Shown here piece after piece: positions 27,901 through 36,165 of a stretch of DNA of 64,000 nucleotides. Origin of the DNA: Belnapia rosea (lineage in GTDB: Bacteria > Pseudomonadota > Alphaproteobacteria > Acetobacterales > Acetobacteraceae); the NCBI RefSeq assembly GCF_900101615.1, contig NZ_FMZX01000007.1, positions 1 to 64,000 of the forward strand, in the 5' to 3' direction. The notes below the pieces were generated by a model. That model saw nothing but the letters and a program-made list of their open reading frames with translations. It was not told where the DNA came from and did no database searches. The number at the start of each line of letters is the position of its first letter. Within the stretch, counting starts at the first letter, position 1. The translations under genes were made by a program, and so were the position numbers.

Positions 27901-28625
27901 CCACGGCATCCACCGGAACGGCGCTGGTCGTCAGCGCCCATTCGGCGGATTTCGTCTGGCGCGCCGGCGGGGCCATCGCGCTCCATGCCGAACGGGGCTG
28001 GCAGGTGACGGTCATCTGCCTCTCCTTCGGCGAGCGGGGCGAGAGCGCCAAGCTCTGGCGCCAGCCCGGCATGACGCTGGAGCGGGTCAAGTCCGAGCGG
28101 CAGGGCGAGGCCGAACGGGCCGCCACGGCGCTCGGCGTCCATGACCTGCAATTCTGGGATCTTGGCGATTACCCGCTGACGCTCGGACAGGAGAGCCTGT
28201 TCCGCCTCGCCGCGGTCTACCGGGCGCTGCGCCCCCGCTTCGTGCTGACGCACAGCAAGGAAGACCCCTACAACCACGACCATCCGGCAACGACCGACTT
28301 CGCCCAGCATGCCCGCATCATCGCCCAGGCGCATGGGCATGAGCCGGGCGTGCCGGTGGTCGGCGCGCCGCCCGTCTATCTCTTCGAGCCGCACCAGCCC
28401 GAGCAGTGCCGCTGGGCGCCGGACATGCTGCTGGACATCACCCCGGTCTGGGAGCGGAAACTGGCCGCCATCCGTTGCATGGCCGGGCAGGAGCATCTCT
28501 GGGAATACTACACCCGCGTCGCCCTGCAGCGTGGTGCCCAGGCCGCGCGGAACTCCGAGCGCGCGGTGACCTATGGGGAGGGTTATCAATCCGTCTTCCC
28601 CCATGTGGTGGAGAGCCTGGCCTGA
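27897..28625 (+). CDS. galB: PIG-L-fold hydrolase, 4-oxalomesaconate hydratase (GalB) type
   Basis: 242 residues. The zinc-site motif of the PIG-L/LmbE fold is present in the GalB variant, [20 protein letters not shown], followed by [14 protein letters not shown] and [11 protein letters not shown]. From memory these blocks match GalB of Pseudomonas putida, which hydrates 4-oxalomesaconate to 4-carboxy-4-hydroxy-2-oxoadipate in gallate/protocatechuate 4,5-cleavage. A deacetylase role is the alternative. It overlaps ppa by 4 nt. The other pathway genes are not adjacent; an RraA-type aldolase that could take the product is at 8272-8982. Confidence 0.75.
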   Translation: MTTASTGTALVVSAHSADFVWRAGGAIALHAERGWQVTVICLSFGERGESAKLWRQPGMTLERVKSERQGEAERAATALGVHDLQFWDLGDYPLTLGQESLFRLAAVYRALRPRFVLTHSKEDPYNHDHPATTDFAQHARIIAQAHGHEPGVPVVGAPPVYLFEPHQPEQCRWAPDMLLDITPVWERKLAAIRCMAGQEHLWEYYTRVALQRGAQAARNSERAVTYGEGYQSVFPHVVESLA

Positions 28626-28627
28626 CC

Positions 28628-29902
28628 TTGCCGCCGACCGCCGACCCTGAGGCGCCACTCCGCCAGGCGCTGGCGCGCCACCGCGCCATCGCCACCGGCC
28701 TGCTGATCGGCATGGCCGGTCTCCTGGTGGCCGCCTATTGGCTGCCGCCCGGCTACTGGACGGATATGCTGCAGGCCGCGGCCAAGGCCGGCGTGGTCGG
28801 CGGCATCGCCGACTGGTTTGCCGTCACCGCCCTGTTCCGCCGGCCGCTCGGCCTGCCGATCCCGCACACCGCCATCATCCCGCGGCAGAAGGAGCGGCTG
28901 GGCCAGGGCCTTGGCCGCTTCGTCGCCAACCATGTCTTCACCGAGTCCGAGGTGCGGCGGGTGCTCGGCCGGCTGGATGTCGCCGGCATCCTGCGCAGCG
29001 TCATGGCCGACCCGGCCGCCGCCCGCCCGGCGGCCGAGGCGCTCGCGGCCAGCCTGCCGCGGCTGCTGGCCAGCATCGAGGACGGGCGGGCCCGCCGCCT
29101 CCTCGGCCGGCTGCTGCCGCGCATGGCAGGCGGTCCGGGCGGGGCCCGCATCCTGGCCCGGGCGCTCAGGGCGCTGGTGGCGGGCGGGCGGCACAACGAG
29201 GTCTTCGACCTCGCCATCGGCCAGCTCCGCCTGGTTCTCGCCAGCAAGGAGGACCAGCTGCGCGGCGCGATCGAGCAGCGGGTCCGGGCCGAGGGCGGCG
29301 CGCTGGTGGGGTGGCTCGCCGGCGCCGCCGTTGCCCGCCGCATCCTCACCACGGTGAATGCCGAGCTGGCACGCATGGAGCCCTCCGACAGCGATCTCCG
29401 CGCCGCCTTCGAGGTCTGGCTGCGGGGCGAGATCGACAAGCTCGAGACCGATCCCGAACGCGCCGCCGCGGTCGGCCGCGCGCTGCGCCAGGCAGTCGCG
29501 CACCCCACCGTCGCAGCCTGGATCGAGGATATCTGGGGCCGGCTGAAAGCCGCGTTGATCACCGATGCAGGCAACCCGCAAGGCCGCACCGTGGCCTTGC
29601 TGGAAGGCGCCTTCGCCAATGCCGGCAGCCTGCTGGAGCAGGACCCGGCGGCCCGCGCCCGGCTGAACCGCGCGGCGGAGGGGCTGATCGCCACCATCCT
29701 GCCGTCCGCCCGCACCCAGCTCGCCGGCTTCATCGCCCAGGTGGTCGCCGGCTGGGACACGACCCAGGTGACCGAGAAGATCGAGCTGCGGGTCGGGCGC
29801 GACCTGCAATATGTGCGGATGAACGGCACGCTGGTCGGCTTCCTGGTCGGCGGCGTGCTCTTCGCCCTGCTGACGGCGATATTCGGCCGGGTCTCGTTCT
29901 GA
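28628..29902 (+). CDS. DUF445 family membrane protein
   Basis: About 424 residues. The DUF445 hallmark GGIADWFAVTALFRRPLGLP lies just after the first hydrophobic segment (ATGLLIGMAGLLVAAYW), and a second membrane helix is at the C-terminus (LVGFLVGGVLFALLTAIFG). The long middle part is helical and basic, typical of the YjiN group. It probably starts at the TTG at 28628, 2 nt after the GalB-type stop, with GGAGAG about 12 nt upstream; no ATG or GTG serves better before the first helix. Function of the family is not known. Confidence 0.85.
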   Translation: MPPTADPEAPLRQALARHRAIATGLLIGMAGLLVAAYWLPPGYWTDMLQAAAKAGVVGGIADWFAVTALFRRPLGLPIPHTAIIPRQKERLGQGLGRFVANHVFTESEVRRVLGRLDVAGILRSVMADPAAARPAAEALAASLPRLLASIEDGRARRLLGRLLPRMAGGPGGARILARALRALVAGGRHNEVFDLAIGQLRLVLASKEDQLRGAIEQRVRAEGGALVGWLAGAAVARRILTTVNAELARMEPSDSDLRAAFEVWLRGEIDKLETDPERAAAVGRALRQAVAHPTVAAWIEDIWGRLKAALITDAGNPQGRTVALLEGAFANAGSLLEQDPAARARLNRAAEGLIATILPSARTQLAGFIAQVVAGWDTTQVTEKIELRVGRDLQYVRMNGTLVGFLVGGVLFALLTAIFGRVSF

Positions 29903-29910
29903 CGCCGCCA

Positions 29911-29947
29911 GGGGCAGGGGCAGGGGCAGGGGCAGGGGCCTGCCCCC
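29911..29947 (+). repeat. GGGGCA tandem repeat with G-quadruplex potential and terminator-like end
   Basis: Five 6-nt units (four GGGGCA and a final GGGGCC) fill 29911-29940, and TGCCCCC follows at 29941-29947. Five G4 runs with 2-nt loops fit a G-quadruplex. Alternatively a GGGGCA unit can pair with TGCCCC to give a terminator-like hairpin. The repeat lies between the DUF445 gene and the luciferase-like gene, in the latter's leader, and could vary in copy number by slippage. Confidence 0.6.
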
Positions 29948-29981
29948 TTCCGTCGCCGGCCGGGCGGGCTAGAGTTTCCCC

Positions 29982-31016
29982 ATGACCCTCCGCCTGGCCA
30001 TCCTCGACCAATCCACCATCGCCTCCGGCCGCGGCGCCGATGACGCGATCCGCGAGACGCTGGCCCTGGCCCGGCTCGCCGATGACTGGGGCTATGGCCG
30101 CTACTGGCTGGCGGAGCACCACAACAGCCAGTCCCATGCCGGCTCCGCGCCGGAGATGCTGGTGGCTGCCATCGCCGCCACCACGCGGCGCATCCGGGTC
30201 GGTACGGCGGGGGTGATGCTGCCCCACTACTCGGCGCTGAAGGTCGCCGAGCAGTTCAAGGTCGCGGAGGCCATCGCGCCGGGGCGGATCGATCTCGGCC
30301 TCGGCCGGGCGCCGGGCAGCGACGGGCGCACCGCCTTCGCCCTGAACCCCAATGCCAATGAGGCGGCGGACCGCTTCCCGAACCAGGTGATGGATGTGCT
30401 CGGCTGGCTCGGCGACGGGCTGCCGGAGGGCCACCCCTTCCGCCAGGTCGCGGCCAACCCCCAGGTGCCGACGCGGCCGGAGGTCTGGATCCTTGGCTCC
30501 AGCGACTATGGCGCCCAGCTCGCCGCCTATCTCGGCCTGCCCTACTGCTTCGCCCATTTCATCGCGGAGCGCGGCTCGGAGCAGGTCATGGCGCTGTACC
30601 GGGAGGGCTTCCGCCCGCAGCCCGGCCGCCTCGCCGCGCCGCATTGCGCCCTCGGCGTCTTCGCCCTCACCGCCGACACCGAGGCGGAGGCCTGGCGGCT
30701 CTACAAGTCGCGCGAGCTCTGGCGGCTGTTCCGCGATACCGGCCGCTTCCCGCCCTTGCCCAGCGTCGAGGAGGCAGAAGCCTATCCCTATTCCGAGGCG
30801 GAGCGGGCGCATCTCGACCGCATCCGCGCCAGGGCCATTGTCGGCGCGCCGGAGCAGGTGAAGGCAAGACTGGAGGCCCTGGCCGCGGCGCATGGCGCGC
30901 AGGAGGTAGCGGTGCTCAGCCCCTGCCACGACCCTGCGGCCCGGCAACGCAGCTACCGACTGCTGGCCGAGGCCTTCGGGCTGACCGCCTCCCCCACTCC
31001 GCTCGCCGCCGAATAG
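29982..31016 (+). CDS. LLM-class flavin-dependent oxidoreductase (MsnO8/YhbW type)
   Basis: 344 residues of the bacterial luciferase-like fold, usually FMN-dependent monooxygenase or reductase. Recognisable blocks are YWLAEHHNSQSHAGSAPEML, VGTAGVMLPHYSALKVAEQF and IDLGLGRAPGSDGRT; the last two are characteristic of the MsnO8/YhbW subgroup. It has an ATG start but no convincing Shine-Dalgarno, since the leader is CCCC just before the ATG. The stop is 4 nt from the convergent small membrane gene. Substrate unknown. Confidence 0.88.
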   Translation: MTLRLAILDQSTIASGRGADDAIRETLALARLADDWGYGRYWLAEHHNSQSHAGSAPEMLVAAIAATTRRIRVGTAGVMLPHYSALKVAEQFKVAEAIAPGRIDLGLGRAPGSDGRTAFALNPNANEAADRFPNQVMDVLGWLGDGLPEGHPFRQVAANPQVPTRPEVWILGSSDYGAQLAAYLGLPYCFAHFIAERGSEQVMALYREGFRPQPGRLAAPHCALGVFALTADTEAEAWRLYKSRELWRLFRDTGRFPPLPSVEEAEAYPYSEAERAHLDRIRARAIVGAPEQVKARLEALAAAHGAQEVAVLSPCHDPAARQRSYRLLAEAFGLTASPTPLAAE

Positions 31017-31022
31017 GCGGCG

Positions 31023-31370
31023 TCAACCCGGAGGGAAATCCGGGCTCCGGCTATGATGGCGCCGGCGATAGGGCCGGCGATGGCGCCACCAGTCGAGCAC
31101 GGGGCCGATGCCGAGCAATGGTGTCGCCGCCATCATGGCAAGGGCGAAGGCCGCCGCCCAAAGCCGGGCCCCGAGGATGAAGCAGAGCACGCAAAGACCC
31201 GCCAGGCCGCCCACAATGAGGCTGCCCAGCGCCACCCAGCCCAGCAGGCGTCGATGCCGCAGGCTCAGCCATTCCGGCGCCTCCCCCGTATCGGTTCGGG
31301 GGATGCCATCCTGCCCGACGTCATAGAGGCGGGCAGGATCGATGGAGAACGGGGGCGGCTGGACCGGCAT
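31023..31370 (-). CDS. Small two-helix membrane protein
   Basis: 115 residues. The N-terminal part is soluble and contains EAPEWLSLRHRRLLGW. Two hydrophobic helices follow at about 43-66 and 69-90 (WVALGSLIVGGLAGLCVLCF and LWAAAFALAMMAATPLLG), then a very basic tail rich in Arg/His. It is arranged tail to tail with the next small gene's direction and sits in a row of four reverse-strand genes (with 31392-31724, NfeD and QmcA), suggesting a membrane-protein operon. I do not recognise the family. Confidence 0.55.
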   Translation of the reverse strand: MPVQPPPFSIDPARLYDVGQDGIPRTDTGEAPEWLSLRHRRLLGWVALGSLIVGGLAGLCVLCFILGARLWAAAFALAMMAATPLLGIGPVLDWWRHRRPYRRRHHSRSPDFPPG

Positions 31371-31391
31371 GGACGCGCAGGACGAGGCGCC

Positions 31392-31724
31392 TCAGCGCCG
31401 GATGACAACGAAGCGGACGGGCCCTGCCCCACCGGCGCGGCGGGCGCGGCGCATCCGCCACCAGAGCGAGACGAAGGCCACCAGGCCAGCGCCGATCGCC
31501 ACCGGCAGCAGCAGGCCGACGAAGACCACGGCCAGGGCGACGATCATCAACCCGCCAGCCGCAAGGGTCAGCAGCAGCGCCACGCCACCCACCCGCCCCA
31601 GCGCCCGGTCGAGCCAGGTTCGGCGGGGGGGCAGTGGATCGCGAAACTCTCCGTCCGGCGTCATGTCGAGTACCGGCGGAGATGGGTCCCGGCCAGGCGG
31701 GCCGGGGCGCCGAAAATCGTCCAT
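31392..31724 (-). CDS. Small membrane protein with C-terminal basic tail
   Basis: 110 residues. A Pro/Arg/Asp-rich N-terminus of about 40 residues is followed by two adjoining hydrophobic helices (VGGVALLLTLAAGGLMIVAL and VFVGLLLPVAIGAGLVAFV) and an Arg-rich end. Start is ATG at 31724. It lies 45 nt after the NfeD gene and 21 nt before the other small membrane gene on the same strand. No known family was recognised. The hydrophobic pattern and codon pattern (strong GC3) argue that it is real. Confidence 0.55.
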   Translation of the reverse strand: MDDFRRPGPPGRDPSPPVLDMTPDGEFRDPLPPRRTWLDRALGRVGGVALLLTLAAGGLMIVALAVVFVGLLLPVAIGAGLVAFVSLWWRMRRARRAGGAGPVRFVVIRR

Positions 31725-31769
31725 GCGGATGATGTTGCCGCAAGCCCCCCGAGGTTCAAGCCCGGGCCG

Positions 31770-32201
31770 CTATTCCGGCCGCACGATCAGCACCGTTCCC
31801 TCGACCGCCTCGACCCGGACGCGGAGCGGGCGTTCCGGTGCGCGGATCTCGAGCGGCAGCCGGGCCTGCCACTCCGAATCGCCGATCCGCACCCGGAGGC
31901 CCGGCCCCGCCGCCTCGCCGAGCGGCATCAGCAGGCCACTCCGCCCGACAAGGCCGGAGGCCGGGGTATTGAGCACGGACGCCGGCGCCGACCGGCGCAG
32001 GCGGAGCGACAGCCAGATGCCTCCCCCGAGCAGCACCAGGAAGGCCATCGCCACCGCCGCGAAGGAGAGCGGCGTCAGCAGCAGCAGCGCCCCCGTGCCG
32101 ATGGCCGCGACGCCGATCCACAGCAGGAAGATGCCCGGCATGGCCAACTCGGCGAGCAGCAGCAGCAGCCCGCCGAGGATCCAGATCAGCCCCGGTTCCA
32201 C
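31770..32201 (-). CDS. NfeD-family membrane protein
   Basis: 143 residues: three or four closely spaced hydrophobic helices (LIWILGGLLLLLAELAMPGI onwards), then the C-terminal OB-fold (VGRSGLLMPLGEAAG and VRIGDSEWQARL). NfeD proteins pair with stomatin/SPFH proteins in membrane microdomains and quality control. Here the start lies 16 nt inside the end of the QmcA gene, matching the well-known coupling of the two families. This is the short (truncated, non-ClpP) NfeD type. Confidence 0.88.
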   Translation of the reverse strand: MEPGLIWILGGLLLLLAELAMPGIFLLWIGVAAIGTGALLLLTPLSFAAVAMAFLVLLGGGIWLSLRLRRSAPASVLNTPASGLVGRSGLLMPLGEAAGPGLRVRIGDSEWQARLPLEIRAPERPLRVRVEAVEGTVLIVRPE

Positions 32202-33142
32202 GGACCACTCCCGGTCGGCACGGCATTGGACGCGGGCGGCCCCTGCCGCAGCAGCTCCATCGCCTGGGTGATGCCGCCGGCCATGGCCGAGGCCTCCATC
32301 GGCACCACCACCAGCTTGCTGGCGGGGTTGGCGGCCAGCGCCTCGAAGGCCTTCACATATTTGTCGGCGATGAAGTAGCGCAGCGCGTCGCCGCCCGCCC
32401 CGGCCGCCGCTGCCGCGACCATCTCGGTCGCCCGGGCCTCGGCTTCCGCCAGCCGCTCCCGCGCCTCGGCATCGCGCATGGCCGCCTGCTGCCGCCCCTC
32501 GGCCTGGAGGACAAGGGCCTGCTTCTCGCCCTCGGCGCGCTGGATCGCGGCCGCGCGGTCGCCCTCGGCCTTCATCACCGTCGCCCGCCGCTCCCGCTCG
32601 GCGGTCATCTGCAGGTTCATGGCGCGGACGAGGTTCTCCGGCGGCTCCACCTTGCGCAGCTCGACACGGCTGACCTTCACCCCCCAGGGATCGGTCGCGC
32701 CGTCGAGGATGGCGAGCAGGGAGGAGTTGATCCGCTCGCGCGAGGAGAGGGTAGCGTCGAGGTCCATCTCGCCGATGACGGCGCGGATATTGGTCATCGC
32801 CAGCGCGTTCAGCGCCTGCTGCAGGTTCTGGACCTGATAGGCCGCCTTGGCCGGGTCCATCACCCGGTAATAGACGATGCCGTCCACCACCACCGTCGCA
32901 TTGTCCTTGGTGATGACCGACTGCTCCGGGATGTCGAGCACCACCTCCTGCACGTTCAGCTTGTGGCCGACGGCATCGATGAAGGGGATGAGGAAATTCA
33001 GACCCGGCTGCAGCAGGCGGGTGAAGGCGCCGAAGCGCTCGACCGTCCAGACCTGGCCCTGGGGCACGGTGCGGATGCCCCGCGCCGCGGTGACGATGGC
33101 CAGCAGCAGCAGGGCGACGAGCACGATGGAAGTGCCGGACAT
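32186..33142 (-). CDS. qmcA: SPFH/stomatin-family protein QmcA
   Basis: 318 residues. An N-terminal helix (IVLVALLLLAIVTAARGI) anchors it, followed by the SPFH domain with RTVPQGQVWTVERFGAFTRL and an alanine/glutamate-rich coiled coil (EGDRAAAIQRAEGEKQALVL). Members assemble large membrane rings with NfeD or FtsH. The ATG at 33142 is chosen because the helix follows directly; a longer open frame upstream lacks sense. The gene overlaps NfeD by 16 nt. A 28-nt gap separates it from the end of the upstream nuclease-helicase gene on the same strand. Confidence 0.92.
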   Translation of the reverse strand: MSGTSIVLVALLLLAIVTAARGIRTVPQGQVWTVERFGAFTRLLQPGLNFLIPFIDAVGHKLNVQEVVLDIPEQSVITKDNATVVVDGIVYYRVMDPAKAAYQVQNLQQALNALAMTNIRAVIGEMDLDATLSSRERINSSLLAILDGATDPWGVKVSRVELRKVEPPENLVRAMNLQMTAERERRATVMKAEGDRAAAIQRAEGEKQALVLQAEGRQQAAMRDAEARERLAEAEARATEMVAAAAAGAGGDALRYFIADKYVKAFEALAANPASKLVVVPMEASAMAGGITQAMELLRQGPPASNAVPTGSGPWNRG

Positions 33143-33170
33143 CGGGGGCTCCGAGAAAATGGGATCGGCA

Positions 33171-35168
33171 TCATAGCAGGGCCAGAGCCGGCAGGGGCGG
33201 CGGGAGCGCCGGCAGCGGCCGGGCGCCGCAGGCGACGAGGAAAGCGGCGATCGCGTCCATACGCGAGGCCGGTCGGGTTCGGTCATGGAAAGGCTCGTCA
33301 ACCGGAGACCCGGGCGGAACCCAAATGATGGTCTCGTAGCGCGCCCGGGTCAGCAGCACGCGATAGGTGTTGCGAACGAATTCATATTCCTTCAGGTCCC
33401 GCTGCCATGCCTGTCCGACGAAGCGCCAGGCACGCCAGCCTTCGGACGCTTGGCTGAAGTCTCCACCCCACGCGAGCCCGACTACATCCAGTTCAAGACC
33501 TTGGCACGCATACTCCGTCGCCGCGGTTTCCAGCGCGTCCGAGGCGCGGATGTCAGGCCAGTGCCGCAGGAACCAGTCTGGTACTTCGCCGCTCTCGACT
33601 TCAGCGGCCAGCCCCTCGGCGCGCAACCGCTTAGCACCGGAACTGCGCACCAGCCCAGCCCGACGCCGCCCGCGAGCGAAGTGCCGAATCGCCTGCCGCC
33701 AGGCCGTTGCATCACGCGTGACGAAATAGGCCAACTCCGGTGCGGATGCGGCGATGGTCCTCGCCGCATCCAGGTCGCCCCGCAAGACCGCGTCCACCCA
33801 GGCGGCGCCAGACCTGTCGCGCACCGATCGCATTGGTACCGTCAGGTCCAGTTCCTCATCGCAGGTTAACCAGGACGTTCCCTCCTCCGCGAGGCGCTGC
33901 GAAGATTCTGCAGCATCCACCACGCGGCGGGCAGCCACCGCTCGCCAGCGGGAGTCAGCGGCGATGACACGGCCCCATTCGCGCAGTCCGGCCTCGCCAG
34001 TGTTGATTTCCTGGCCGTTGCCGATGAGGGCGATGATGACGGCCCAGCCTTGGCGACGGCCCATAATCTCTAAGGTATGCGCGGGTTCACTGGCGGTCAG
34101 GCGGGAAGGCTTGTTGCGGGTCCCAAGCTTCGCCTTGGCTTCGTCCCAGGCGCGCTGCGCTTCGTCGAATACGATCAGGCGCTCGGGCGGTAGGTAGTTG
34201 GGGTCAGTGGCGCCATCCTCGAGGAAGCGATGGACATTCTGCAACGCCTGTTTCACCCGGCGCTCGGCCTCGCGGCGGTCACAAACCTTGCGCTGCGTCG
34301 CATCGCGCGACAAGGCAGCGCGAAGCACTGCAACCAACGGGACATTGCCAGTCAGGAAAGCGCGGTTGTCGTCGCGGGTCTGCCCAAACACTGCATTAAG
34401 GCCGCACAGGGTCTTGCCTGCGCCAGGTATTCCGGTGACGAAGATGACAAGGCGTGACCCATCCCGCTGGGCAGCCGCAACATGGCGCGCGATAGCCCCT
34501 GCAGTTCGGGTCAGGTTGGCAGCATCGGCGCGGGCCTCGGCGATCTCCGCCACGCCGTTACGGGCATAAAGCATGGTTGCCGCCTCGACGATGGTCGGCA
34601 CCGGACGGTAGGGCGAGGTGAGCCAGGCCGCGCCGTCGATCGGGACCGGCGGCACCGGGATCATCTCCTGCACCCACACTATCATCTCCGTGAGCCCGGC
34701 TGCTCCCGTCACCAGCGGGTCGGTCGGCTGCTTAGGAAAGAGCCATGGCTGTGCCGGCGGTTGGAAGCTACCAGCGCCCGCGACCAGGACCGGCACGATG
34801 GCGTGCGTCCGGCTGCCTGCATGAAAGTCCCGTAGGTCCAGTGCATAATCCTCGGCTTCAGCACGGGCCGCGTCAGTGGGTTCGCCGGTCTTGAACTCCA
34901 GGCAGAGGATCGCCCGATCGGTGAGTATCACCGTATCGATGCGCTTTTCGAGCCGTAGCAGATCGAACTCCAAGGCAATGGTCCAGGCGGCGGCCGCATG
35001 ATGGGCAAGAGCAGCACGCAACGCAGCCACCTGCGCCCGCCAGGCTATCTCCTGCTCAGGGCTTCCCGGGAAGCCGCGTGCCTACTGCGCCGAAGCCAGG
35101 CGCCCGACTGTATCGGCCGGGTCGCGCGTCAGCAATTCCGCACCGCTACAAGCGAACCACGCCCTCAT
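33171..35168 (-). pseudogene. DUF2075-type nuclease-helicase interrupted by an in-frame amber codon
   Basis: An ATG at 35168, with GAGGGGACGGGG just upstream, overlaps the TGA of the DMT gene (ATGA). From it runs a 665-codon frame broken only by TAG at 35082-35084 (codon 29). Residues on both sides continue the same fold (AELLTRDPADTVGRLASAQ, stop, ARGFPGSPEQEIAWRAQ). After the stop come a PD-(D/E)xK-like site (RIDTVIL, then CLEFKTG), Walker A GIPGAGKT, Walker B LIVFDEAQ and a helicase-like VLLTRAR near the end. Without suppression, only restart at the weak GTG at 35030 could make a 619-residue product lacking the first 46 residues. The family is COG3410-like; a nucleic-acid or defence role is inferred. 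Confidence 0.8.
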
Positions 35169-36052
35169 CCCCGTCCCCTCGCCCAAGTCGCCAGCAGCAG
35201 GCTCGCCCCCATCAGCACGAACCCGACCCCATGCACGGCGGTGAACGCCTCCCCCAGCACCGCCACGGCCACCAAGGAGGAGCTGGCGGGCAGGAAGGCG
35301 GTGAAGATGCCGGCCACCCCGGCCGGCACGCGTCGCAGCCCGGCATACCAGAGCAGCAGGCAGAGCACGCTCGCCGTCAGGCTGTGGAAGACCAGCAGCC
35401 CGGCGAGGCTCGGCTCGGCCAGCGCCGCCATGGCGCCGAGGCCCGGCAGGGAGAGCGGCAGCAGCATCGCCGCGCTGAAGCCCTGCATCCAGAGGCTCGC
35501 CGTCACCACCGGCACGGTGCCTGCGATGCGCTTGGCCAGCAGCACATAAGCCGCCTCCCCCAGCACGCCGCCGAAGACCAGTGCGTTGCCGAGCAGGTGC
35601 CCCACCCCCTCATCGCCGCCGAGCCGGGCCAGGGTGATCGCACCCATGCCCCCCGCCGCCAGCCCCGCCGCCACCCATTGCCGCGGCGCCAGCCGTTCCC
35701 GCAACCAAAGCGCACTGCCGAGGGCGACCACCGCCGGCAACGTCGCCAGCACGAGGCCACCTTCCAGCGCCGTGGTGTGCCGCAGCCCGGCCAGCAGCCC
35801 GGCATTGTAGAGCACGGTGCCGAACAGCGCCTGCAGGGCGAGGTTGCGGAGGGCGGTCGGACCGACCCGCACCAGCCTGCCCGCCTGGCCCTCCATCGCC
35901 CGCGCCAGCGGCCAGAGCACGAGGCAGGCCAGCAGGCAGCGCAGGCAGGCGATCAGCGGGATGGGCAGGGCCTCGGCCAGCAGCTTGGCGACGCCGACAT
36001 TGGCACCCACCAGCGCCATCGCGCCGCCGAGCTGGGCATAGGCAAGCAGCAC
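35165..36052 (-). CDS. EamA/DMT-family transporter
   Basis: 295 residues with ten hydrophobic segments in two EamA repeats (ALVGANVGVAKLLAEALP in repeat one, VFHSLTASVLCLLLWYAGLR in repeat two). The GTG at 36052 is chosen because AAGGGGGGA lies 9 nt before it and the first helix begins at once; the frame is open 32 codons further upstream without a hydrophobic or conserved sequence. The stop overlaps the ATG of the nuclease-helicase gene, so the two were one transcription unit. It is divergent from the binding-protein gene at 36166. Confidence 0.85.
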   Translation of the reverse strand: MLLAYAQLGGAMALVGANVGVAKLLAEALPIPLIACLRCLLACLVLWPLARAMEGQAGRLVRVGPTALRNLALQALFGTVLYNAGLLAGLRHTTALEGGLVLATLPAVVALGSALWLRERLAPRQWVAAGLAAGGMGAITLARLGGDEGVGHLLGNALVFGGVLGEAAYVLLAKRIAGTVPVVTASLWMQGFSAAMLLPLSLPGLGAMAALAEPSLAGLLVFHSLTASVLCLLLWYAGLRRVPAGVAGIFTAFLPASSSLVAVAVLGEAFTAVHGVGFVLMGASLLLATWARGRG

Positions 36053-36165
36053 CGGCAGCGATCCCCCCTTGCCCTCATAGCATGCCGCTTGCGCGCCGCA
36101 CCCGGGGCTGCTTCCTTCCGCGCCGGAGACGCCGGTCCCCACACCCACGCCGGGAGAGACCGAAC

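Noticed and set aside
29911-29940. CRISPR-like array
   Set aside because: The repeat unit is only 6 nt with no spacers, a simple tandem repeat.
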